Shown piece by piece: positions 33,367 to 43,271 of a DNA stretch of 64,000 nt; position 1 is the first letter of the stretch; every line of letters begins with the position of its first letter. Both the position numbers and the translations under genes were made by a program. This DNA is from Neoscytalidium dimidiatum (Eukaryota > Ascomycota > Dothideomycetes > Botryosphaeriales > Botryosphaeriaceae). Under the pieces are notes generated by a model. It was not told the DNA's origin, did no database searches, and worked only from the letters and a program-made list of their open reading frames with translations. The stretch is taken from the NCBI GenBank assembly GCA_037367355.1, contig CM074701.1:1550001-1614000 (forward strand), read 5' to 3'.

Positions 33367-35064
33367 CTAGGAAACGCGCACCCCGTGCGCATGTGAAGCG
33401 TCCCCAGGTCTCCAAGTCTCTTCCTGCTTGGTGCCAGGTGGCAACCACCCAACGCCGCTCTCCCTCCTAGGTCTGCCCGGCCCCACATCATCGCTCTTCT
33501 TCTCATCCCTGTGAAATCCGTTGGCGTAGCCGTTGGAGTACGAACTCTGCTGTACAGGAGTGCTGCCTGAGCTTCTGTCGTTCAGTTTCTCGAGCGAAAG
33601 GGGGAGAAGCGACTCCTGCTTGCTTGAGTGTAGCAATTTGGCCTTCTGATCTGCCTTGTTGTCCCGCGTTCGATCGTACAAGTACAGGCCGAGAAAGGTC
33701 AGGGCGAACCCGACTGCCTGCACATTCGTAACAGGCTTACCGAACCAAATGATGGCGAAAACGATGACAAAAACGCGTTTGATTAAGCTCGCTACCGAGT
33801 AAGTGACGGGCGAGACCATGGAAAGAAGAACGAACGCGACCAGGTTTTGTCCGAAGTGGAAAGTCCCGTTGAAAATATATTCCAACACCAACGGTCCGTG
33901 GTCCAGAGAGCCGGGCTTGACGTTCAGGTCGATTGAGGCATCGTACAGAAAATCTCCTAGGATGTCTATGCCCTCGGAGAAAAACCAGATAGGCGCCGTG
34001 AAAATGAATGCCAGGCCGGCCGAGTAACACAGCAAATTCAGCTTGTCTGGTTTCCTTCGCCTTGCGGGTTGGTTGTCTTGCTCAGCTTGCTCGGCCTCGT
34101 TGAAGAGCTTTTTGGAAACGATATTTTGGGTCACAAAGAGTAGCGCACTGCCGAATGCACAAATCAAGCCGACGAAGTTTCCGGAGAAGTTCGCGGAACA
34201 AGCCATGATTACACCCAATGTCAGAGGGATAAGCGAAAGATAAGTGGTGCTCGAGTAGCGGATGTTGAAATAGAATCGATACGCGAGAACGGTGAACAAA
34301 GGCGACAGGCCTTTGATGGTGTGGACGAGCGAGACTGGGATTCGCGACATAGCGTCGGAACTAAGAATATGGCCGCCGATTTGGAACAAGGTCAATGGTA
34401 GGGTGGTGAGAATCAAGTCTTTACTCGGAGGCCGGATACCATACTTTAAAGCCGGGATTATGACTTTTAACCGCGGGAAGACTTTGGCCAGCCAGGCTAG
34501 GACAATACACCACGTTGATACAAAGGCAAATTGTACAAGTGTGAGTGTGACGGGCTTTGGAAAAGCGGTAAGGATAGCTTTCGACGACGTATTCGACAGA
34601 ATGGAGGTTGAGTACCATATACCGCAAAGGATCTGTAACGGTCAGCACATGGCATTGTGATACTTATATCACAAGAGACGTACGATGAGCTTGGCCGAAA
34701 TGGGAGCCTTCAGCGCATCTGCGATCTCATGTGCATTCGCGCTGATACTTCCTCTCCGGCCCTTGATCGTCCTGATCGCTTCACTCAGACTCTTCTGGCG
34801 TCCGTGTCTTGTGCCTCCACCGGCATTGCCATTGCCCCAGCGAGACGCTTTATCTTTGCGCGGATACCAGCGGTCGCCTGGAGGAAAACCATTCTCGCCG
34901 TTCTTCAGCGGACTTGGCGAGCGGACGGGGATACCGATGTCGATGGTCGTCTCCTCTGAATGTGGAGGTAGTACGTCGGGCTGGAAAGCTGGGAACTTGA
35001 AGGTGCTCGGCGATGCAGAGGCCGAGGAATGCGCCTCGTTCTGGGAGTATGAGTTGGTTGCCAT
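33367..35064 (-). CDS. SLY41: DMT-superfamily transporter, SLY41/triose-phosphate-translocator type
   Basis: Exons 35064-34684 and 34632-33367 join in phase across a 51-nt GTACGT...ACAG intron, giving about 548 aa. The product resembles Sly41, a multispanning protein of the ER-Golgi system that suppresses loss of Ypt1, within the nucleotide-sugar/triose-phosphate transporter (TPT) family. The first 115 residues are soluble and Ser/Pro-rich. The membrane part starts at LLCGIWYSTSILSNTSSKAI and has about ten helices, including SLVHTIKGLSPLFTVLAYRF, a TPT signature region, and SPVTYSVASLIKRVFVIVFA near the C-terminal half. The tail from about residue 470 is Ser- and charge-rich. The substrate is not known for Sly41. 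The symbol is given by family resemblance; another TPT-type transporter is possible. Confidence 0.82.
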
Positions 35065-35565
35065 AAGGCTGGGTCGCTGTGGGATCGTCTGGAGTCGCTC
35101 AAGCCATGGGAGAGGTCAACGGGAGAGGCGAGGCGGCGGAGCGGGCGGGAGAGCGAGAAGCAATGGCGCAATGTACCAGTGGGCGGACGAGGCGTGATGG
35201 CAACGTATGTCGTTCGGCAATCTCGTGTTGCGCGGGCGACAATAGACGTGACGTTCACAGAACAGGCGTGAGGACGCGGTAGAGTGGATGCGGGTGTTCG
35301 ATTTCGTTCAGTAGCTAAAGCCTGAGGCTCTGCAGTTGCGGGACCAGGTGGGCCGTGACTTGGGGTCGAGTTGGGACGTTGAACTGTTACGCGGCCCGGC
35401 CAGGGATCGTACAGTAATACTGTGTAAAAGGTATGCAACCCGCGCTAGTCCTGGATAGGCAACTGCCTTCAACTCCACCTTACTTTCACCACCAGCCGCC
35501 TCCGGCAGATCGCTCCGCAAGCCCCTCACATCCGCGTTCCCGGTCTGTCAGCAGCAATAGCACGC
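35065..35565. other. Intergenic, divergent promoter of SLY41-like gene and secreted hydrolase
   Basis: About 500 bp between divergent genes. A good splice donor (AAAG then GTATGC at 35431) with no usable upstream ATG suggests the hydrolase transcript may have an intron in its leader. Nothing else is recognisable. Confidence 0.45.
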
Positions 35566-38426
35566 CTGTTGCCTGTGCTTCTCCATATCATCGTTGCTAT
35601 CGCACACGCAGTCAGCGCAGCCTGCCTCATGGACAGGTCTATGGTCCCCATGCAGAATCTCGTTACCGAATTCGCATCCGTTAATTCCACGAGTGTTGAG
35701 TTCTCCGTGAACTGGCAGACTCTTGGTCCTTTTCAGATCGGAACTCGAGGCACGTTTTTAAAATTCCATATTTGCAAGCGCAGTTTTGCTGATGAAATGT
35801 AGAGGCACCATGGGGCGCGGACCCACTCGAGTATTACGGTGGCTTCCGCAACTTGGAGTTCGACGAGACAGCAACCTTCAAGAGCTCTCTTCCAATAAAT
35901 GCCGCTGCAAAATGGTCCACTCTCAATGCCACGAATGTTGGGAATGACGCAGCAGGAGCCAATGCGTCCTTAGCCGTAGCTTTTTCCGATGTTGACTGGC
36001 AGTTTCTTCAGGCTGTCTATGGATGGTCCGCCTTGCAGTACCAAGCCTGGGCTCGCGGCGAGATCACAGTGACTGCGGAATCGAGTCAAGCTGTGGTTTT
36101 GTACACAGATTGGATTCTTGAGTTCGAGGTAGACGGAGTACCATATTTTGGGGGCGACTTTTATTCTTATCGCAAGGCACCCCCTGTGCTGCACCTCGAG
36201 CCCGGAACTCATCGCCTTGATCTAAGAATGGTCCGCGATGTCCGATCATTTGGAGGCATCATTGAAGGAGATCCGCAAATCACCACTGATCTCGCGCTTA
36301 GGCTCTGCAAGAATCCCTTAGAAGTGACACAGGAGCCGATCAAAATTCCGGAAGTTATAAATGGAAAATTCTCTAGCGAGTATGGCTCTGTAGCTGTCCG
36401 GAACACCGGCTTGGATGTCATCAACATTTTGAGCGTCCGACCAGAAAACAGTGTAAGTTACTCATACATGTATCGCCTGTGGCTCCCTTGGTGCTTTTCA
36501 TCATCAGTAAACAGTGCTGATTATAGATCAGAGTGACTGGGAGTCTACCGCAGTCAACTCTTCTGGGTTTGAGGTCGCACCAGGCCAAACCAGGCCAATC
36601 CCGTTTAAACTCTATCTCAAGAATCCGAATATTTCGGAATTACGACTTCAAGTGCTGTACATTTACGCAGGTGCTGATTCGTCATTTCAAGCCCTTGGTA
36701 CTCAACAAGTCGTCAAGCGGTCGATGTATGAGTCGCATAAGATCACTTTCATTCATCCTGGCGGCATCGTATCCTATGCAATGTTACGCCCACCTGCTCG
36801 AAACGCCACCTGCGGTTCCCAAACCAACGCCCCAGTCCTTCTTCAGTTTCATGGGGCAGCGCTTGAGGCAGATGTGGACGGTGTCGCCCGTGCGCTTGAC
36901 CCTCTCCCAGATCTGTGTGCGTGGGTACTCTTCCCGACAGGTGTTACCTCCTGGAGCGCAGATGACTGGCATGCTTGGGGTTTCCCAGACGTGGAGGCAG
37001 CTATTTCCGCAATTCCAGATTGGATCATTCACAATTCCTGGAATGGCACGGACGTGGATACGAACCGTTGGCTTGTTAGCGGACATTCGAATGGTGGACA
37101 AGGTACATGGTATGCAATGACGCACCGTCCGGATAAGGTTATTGCGGCAATACCAGTTTCCGGATATTCTTCCATCGAGAGATATGTTCCATACGAATTC
37201 TGGTCTCCGACGGTCGACCCCGGCCGTCAATCTGTTCTTCGATCGGCATTGAACACTTATAGGCATGAGCTTTTAGCTGAGAACTGCGAAGCAATACCAA
37301 TCCTGCAGTCTCACGGTGGTGCAGATACCAATGTGCCAACCTTCCACTCTCGACTAATGAACTTCCTGCTGTCGCAACGCGGTGGAAATGCAGACTATTA
37401 TGAAATTCCGGGCTCCGAGCATTTCTTTGACGGGATAATGACGACAGAGCCATTACGCGAATTTTATCGGGAACATATTCCGGACGGCGTGGCGATCACT
37501 AAGTCATTAAGGCGTTTCACCATCGTTGTTGCTACTCCAGGAGATATGGGATCCAAAGGTGGCATAACAGTAACGCAGCTCGAGCATCCTGGCCGATACG
37601 GAAGAATGGAAGTGTCGATAGATCCCCGGGATGAAGAAACCTGCATTTACACGGTACAAACGAAAAATATCCTTAGCTTCAGCGTCAGTCCGCACGAGTG
37701 CCAGTCTGCGACGGTTGTCGTCCAGCGGCAAAATACGACATCATCTGCTGCGACCTTCACGGTTAATGGTGAATCATCGATAACTTGGGCCAATGGAATT
37801 TGGGAAGTAAGTTTGTTGCTTTATGGGGACGAGTGGTTCACTGACATTTGCAGCAAAATGTTGGCTTGCAGGACTTCCGACGCGGCAAGCAACTTGGAGC
37901 GATTGACGCGATCTTGAGGTCGAACGGCACATTCACAATCCAGACTCGTGGTGCAGGTACCGGTGCTGTTGCTTTGCAGATCTCCCGCAACTTGTACACG
38001 TACTTCTCTGCAGATGCAGTGATCAATGGCAGCCCAAAGATGGGCAACGTGATCACAGTCGCTGTGGGAGCCGAGCTTGCAGCCAGCCAGACCGAGGCTT
38101 TTCCAATCCGAGTCACGGACTCAGGGCTTCTATTGGTGCGAGCACCATCGGGTGAAGAGTATGTATTCGGCGAGGAGGGTGGCGTGGCAGCGATTTTCCT
38201 GCGCCCGGGGACCGCAGGCGGCGAGAGCCTGGAACTTGTTGTTTGGGGACAGACCGCTGAAAGCGCAACTATAGCAGCCAGGCTTGTTCCTACTCTCACA
38301 GGAGTGAGCCAACCTGACTTTGTGGTGCTGGACGAGAGCAGCAAATGGAAGGGCGCAGAAGGTGCAGTAGCCATGGGCTTCTTTGACGAGAGATGGAGCA
38401 TAGCAAGCACGTCTTTCTTTGCCTGA
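35566..38426 (+). CDS. Secreted alpha/beta-hydrolase (esterase/peptidase-like)
   Basis: Exons (35566 or 35629)-35749, 35803-36452, 36532-37806 and 37854-38426 join in phase, giving 872-893 aa. The first intron begins with GC (GCACGT) instead of GT. The N-terminus reads LLPVLLHIIVAIAHAVSA, a convincing signal peptide, but no ATG precedes it in frame; the first in-frame ATG (35629) falls after the likely cleavage site. A beta-rich N-terminal domain of about 300 residues (LEYYGGFRNLEFDE, VPYFGGDFYSYRKAPP) precedes an alpha/beta-hydrolase core. There LQFHGA is the likely oxyanion strand and GHSNGGQGTW holds the nucleophile Ser; HGGADTNVP probably holds the acid Asp and SEHFFDG the catalytic His. 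Substrate unknown; many NxS/T sites fit secretion. Peptidase S9-like and carbohydrate-esterase-like families share this layout, so the class is uncertain. Confidence 0.75.
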
Positions 38427-39129
38427 AGTGGCCTGATTTTGGCTGCTTGGCGCGATGAATTGTAGGCGGACCCTCAGCTAGCTCAGGGTCCAGCAGCTTG
38501 TATTATTCCTGCGCGTCTGTGAAAGCGCGTCTGTGAAAGCGCGTCAGTGTCGGGGCTCGCGTCCATAAAACTGCCTCCTCTCTTCTACCCCCAACACCGC
38601 TCCGACAAATCTTTTCTCACAACATCCTCCTTGGCTTCTTCGCTTATCCTGCACGCCTCTATTTGCAAAGAACCTGCTGCGGCTCGAGTTACACGCTCTC
38701 CGCTCCGCAGCGTCCTGCAGCCCTCGCTTCTTGCACCTTCCTGCGTCCCTGCTCGACCCCGTCGCGGCTTGGGTATCTGGGTAAGCAAGCTGCCACCCCG
38801 TTGTCGTTCCTGACTGCACAGGCAGGCGATCCGTTCCTGCGGGCCGACGCCCGCTGCCGCTGCTCTTTTCTTCCATTTACTCCCACTACCCCTCCTCCAG
38901 TCATGCACCACACTTCGTACCTCACCGCACACATTTTGTCTGACATTTACACGTACTGCAATCTGACCGAAATCACTGACGCCAGTCGACCAGAGCTCAT
39001 TTGTGAGACGCCCGCACGCCACGCATCTTACGTCCGGTGCTACCTTTGACCATCCTTCTCCAAGACCTCGTCCTCGGCAGCCAGCTGCAGCCGAGCACAT
39101 TGCACCTTCCCGTCAAGCATACCGGTATC
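38427..39129. other. Intergenic, leader region of the Puf gene
   Basis: About 700 bp between genes on the same strand. It contains a near-palindrome and short tandem repeats (listed separately) and then a C/T-rich stretch with several in-frame stops, typical of a long fungal leader before the ATG at 39130. Confidence 0.5.
38470..38549. repeat. Palindrome followed by a 14-bp tandem repeat
   Basis: ACCCTcAGCTAGCTcAGGGT at 38470-38489 is a near-perfect 20-bp inverted repeat. About 20 bp later, GCGCGTCTGTGAAA is present twice in tandem plus a partial third copy (38511-38549). They lie just after the hydrolase stop codon. Confidence 0.7.
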
Positions 39130-41857
39130 ATGGCAGCGGACGGTTCTCCTACTCCTCGCAAGGCCTCGGCCTCCAACTCACCCTTCGGTCTCCACAGCGA
39201 CGAGAACGACTCTAACTCGTCTCCTGTCCCCCTTGGAGGCAGCTTGGTAAGTCTGCAACCCGGTCTACCTACTGTCCTCCCGCCAGTGCAGATCTCTGGC
39301 CGCCCTGTCGATTCACCGCCAACTCAAACCCAGGGTGTCAAGAGAAACGGCCAGAACGTCATTCGCACCGAGTCACCGATCCCATTGACTACTTCGAAGC
39401 TAGGAAATCAGGCGTCTCGTGCCTCCAGCCGCAAACCCTCAAAGGTTAGCTATGTCGGTAGCTCTGTCGCTGTCGACATCGCTGCTGACACTGGGATGCA
39501 GATGCTGAAGATCGACTCCTCTCCCGAGTCCACATCCGGTGGCGACTCGCCCATGAACACGCTTCTTGCCAAGCTTTCTGAGCAGCAAAACATCTTAGAG
39601 AAGCAGAAGAATGACATCGTTCCAAGTTCCGAGGGTCAGGTTGGAGTCACCATGAAGGATCCGGTCACGGCTGGGAGCATTCCCGTAAGTACTCGACTGA
39701 TGGCTAGCTTTTACCTAAAGCTTAGCTCTATTGACTCTTCCGCTGAGTTCCGCATTGCTAACCACCTCACGTTAGATCGATTCATCGTCCAATGGTGATA
39801 ACTCCATTTCTGCTACACCCGACAATGCCAACACTCCGGTGACCGAGTCTAGCGAGGCGTTTGTCAATGGTGCGCATAAGCCTGATCCGGCAATATTGCT
39901 CCGGCTTCAGAAAGAGCTCGAGTACACGAAGCAAGAGTTAGCCCGCAAGGAAACTGAGCTTTCTCAGACACATATTGTCAACCACACGGTCAATCAAGCT
40001 CTTGGCCCGCAGTCGGAGACTAGTTATGAGCCTCACAGCGATAGCTCTGATGGCAAGATGCAGTACACATTCAACCCTGCCGCCAAGATTCCGTCTGCTC
40101 TTGGCCGTCACGATACTTGGTCACCCCACGAAGAGACTCCAACTCCTGCTAACGAGGCTTTCCCGACTGGAAGCTTCAATCGTGGCCGCTCCGCTGCCAG
40201 CCATGCTATCTGGAACAATGGATTCAAGCCGGGTCTTTCGTACCAAGTCTCGGCTCCTTTGGACCAAACCACCGGCTATGCCATGAATGCGTGGAACGCT
40301 GCTGGACGCCAGCCTTTCGGAGCTGGCATGGGACTTGGGTTGAATGCTCAGCCTGGTTACGGACCTATTCAGCCTCAGCAATTCAACATGCCTGGCTCTG
40401 TGGATAATGGCTTCCGTGGCGGCTCTCAGCTCATGGAAGATGCTGCTCACTACTCTATGTCCCGCATGAACCCTCCTAGTAGGCCTACTTCCGCGTTCGG
40501 TGGGCGTAACAACGGCTGGGGCGGCAACTACGCCTATAACGCTCCTATCGGCGGTCCTCGGTTTAGCCCGCCGCATGTGCAAGGCAATGGCGTGTACCAG
40601 GGCCCGAGTGCATATCACGCCGGCCCTGTTGGAAGCCGCCTGTCCCCAACCGCGGCTGAGTTCAGTGTTGTCGGCGACACGAAGTCACTTTGGGGTGTCC
40701 CTGGTGACCAGGCTGGATCCACGTATATCTCGCCCAACGAGCCAATTAACTATCGTCGTCTTCTCGATCGCAACATGAACTGCAACTGGGATCTCATTGT
40801 CAACAAAATCGTCCAGAATAATGACCAGCAGGCGTCCATCTTTCTGCAGCAGAAGCTTAAGGTCGGCACCGCTGAGCAGAAGTTCGCTATCGTCGAGTCG
40901 ATCATCTCTCAGGCCTACCCTTTGATGATCAATCGATTCGGAAATTTCCTTGTCCAGCGTTGCTTTGAACATGGTACACAGGAGCAGGTCATTGCGATTG
41001 CTCAGGCTATTCGTGGCAATACCCTGCAGCTTAGCATGGATGCTTTCGGCTGCCACGTGATTCAAAAGGCTTTTGATGCAGTGCCAGAGGAGTACAAGGC
41101 GATTATGGTTCACGAGTTACTCCGTCGCATCCCTGAGACTGTTGTCCATCGCTATGCATGCCATGTGTGGCAGAAGCTGTTCGAACTCCGCTGGAGCGAC
41201 TCTCCGCCCCAGATCATGAAGTATGTTAATGAGGCCCTCCGCGGCATGTGGCACGAAGTGGCCCTTGGTGAGACAGGCAGTCTCGTGGTTCAGAACATCT
41301 TCGAAAATTGCCTTGAGGAGGATAAGCGTCCTTGCATTGAAGAGGTCCTTGCGAGTATTGACATTATCTCGCACGGTCAATTCGGCAACTGGTGCATCCA
41401 GCATATCTGCGAGCATGGAGCTCCTCAGGATCGCAATCGTGCCATCGACCACATCCTCCGTTACGCTACGGAGTACAGCATGGATCAATACGCCTCCAAG
41501 GTTATCGAGAAGTGCTTAAAGATTGGTGGTACTGAATTCCTTGACCGCTACCTGGAGAGAGTCTGCGAGGGTCGTGCTGATCGCCCTCGTATGCCGCTTG
41601 TTGACATTGCTGGAGACCAGTTCGGCAACTACCTCATCCAGTACATCTTGACCAATTCTAGCCCGCAGCACCGTGAAATTGTTGCCTCGCATGTCCGCAA
41701 GCACATGGTATCTCTCCGCGGCTCTAAGTACGGGTCCCGAGTGGCAATGCTTTGCAGCAACCCTGCCTACGCTACGCGTCCTGGCCCTCCGGCTGGCATG
41801 CAACTCAATCGCAACAGCAGCTACAGTCATGGCCGTGGCTACGGTGGCTACCGCTGA
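39130..41857 (+). CDS. Pumilio (Puf) family RNA-binding protein
   Basis: Exons 39130-39684 and 39776-41857 join in phase across a GTAAGT...TTAG intron, giving about 878 aa. Puf proteins bind UGUR-type motifs in mRNA 3' untranslated regions and control decay, translation or localisation in the cytoplasm. The C-terminal Pumilio homology domain begins near residue 500 (NYRRLLDRNMNCNWDLIVNK). Its repeats show the usual RNA-contacting pattern, for example NRFGNFLVQRCFEHG, MDAFGCHVIQKAFD, TGSLVVQNIFENC, HGQFGNWCIQHICEHG, MDQYASKVIEKCLK and GDQFGNYLIQYIL. The N-terminal half is low complexity with a short coiled coil (RLQKELEYTKQELARKETEL). Two stop-free stretches with good splice signals (39247-39291 and 39445-39501) may be additional introns. 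It resembles a fungal Puf group distinct from Puf3; I assign no symbol. Confidence 0.93.
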
Positions 41858-43271
41858 ACTCGCCCCGTCTTCGCGTCTACCTTGCAAATCAGTGAAGACA
41901 GCTTCGTCGCGATCTTACACATGAAAATCGATACATGTATGTATCAACCACCTTCTACGACTCTAATGTCGAGCTCTCTCATCACCGAAATTTCCCGGCT
42001 GTGTTCCGATCATACGCGTCTTGGTATAGTCAGCTTGACTTGCCTTCCTGCCGCGCATAGTTGGAATGGACAAGATGCCCTTTCTTATTTCCGATGTTCA
42101 TATCAATTACAGTCAACATGATATCAGCGGCATCAGCTACAACTTTCACTTTGCACTTCCCGAGTTCGTTTCTTTCCCCAGCTGATGCTTTCTACTTCAA
42201 TCGTACGATCTCAACCAGCCGGTTGCAACAGCCTGATGACAAGCCAAAGGGACTTAGCAGCCGGCAGACCAGGCTCTAATCCGGTCTCCTCGGCGTGAAG
42301 GTCAAGGAGTAATTCAGCACCGCACCGCACCGACCGTGCTGAGGAGTGCCTGATTGGTTTTGTACCAGCATTAAAAAACCTAGTTTTCTTCTGGAAATAT
42401 ATTTGGGCACACCGTTCTTTACTCGGACTGGCACAGGAAGCAAATCCTTTCCGGCGGTGGGATCAAAGTTCGAGGATTTTAGGTATGGATACGGTAATGT
42501 GGCGGAAGGGGAGGGGACGTAGTACGGATGCTTGCTTCTTCTGCTTATGCTGCTTCTCCATCTTCATTTCTGGACTACTTTTCTTTTGTGCTTCGAACCA
42601 AATAATATCAACAAGAGGTATTGCATGGATTTCCAAATATTGATGATTTCTGCTGACTTGGTGATGGCTCGTGACCGCCAAGAGCATGTGGCCCATCCGG
42701 GGAAAGCTGCGTGGGACGCCGGGCTGTACACAGGAAGCAGGCGACAGTATACTCTGAAGCATGCGCAACGGATGAATAGGCTGCTCTGCAGGGGTCGTTA
42801 CGCCTGCGGGGCCTTTCTGGGGCTCATATGCGATGGAAAGGCCTGCTTTTGCTGGATCTTTCATGATTGTGCTTTTGTCAAGCGCGGGTGCAAATACGAC
42901 TTTTGCACTCGGGACCAAAGGGGCGGATGCAGCAAATACCAAGTCTCGCACGGTAGCTTCTAGGGAGACCCGCGCAGCGACCACAACGACGATCGCGTGG
43001 TTTGTGCTTTCAGGGCATGGACGGTGATCTGGTCGGCGGAGGGCTGGAGGTGCAGGGGTGACCCCGGGCTCCACGTCAACTGTTTCCGGTCGCTTGGCCC
43101 CCCATCATGCCTCTCTTGCACCTGCCACCAGCCACTTGCCCTGCCGCAAGTTCAGCCCGCGCGTGATCCCGCCGCCAACGCCGTGCTGCTGTCCTTCAAA
43201 ACTTTCCGCGCCGCATCCTCAGGCGAGGAAGAAAGCTCTCTAAACAACAGCCGCCGCCCGCACCAGCCGCA
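41858..43271. other. Intergenic between Puf gene and SEY1
   Basis: This 1.4-kb spacer has the Puf 3' untranslated region and the SEY1 promoter. A 203-codon minus-strand frame (42463-43074) resembles nothing known and has ordinary noncoding composition. AT-rich tracts lie around 42360-42420. Confidence 0.5.

Noticed and set aside
36451..36526. Alternative splice of the second hydrolase intron using GTGTAA and ATAG
   Set aside because: It keeps phase, but the pair GTAAGT (36453) with ATCAG (36531) also keeps phase and has much better consensus at both ends.
42463..43074. 203-codon minus-strand frame between the Puf gene and SEY1
   Set aside because: The translation has no domain-like pattern and no recognisable similarity; it overlaps the probable SEY1 promoter.
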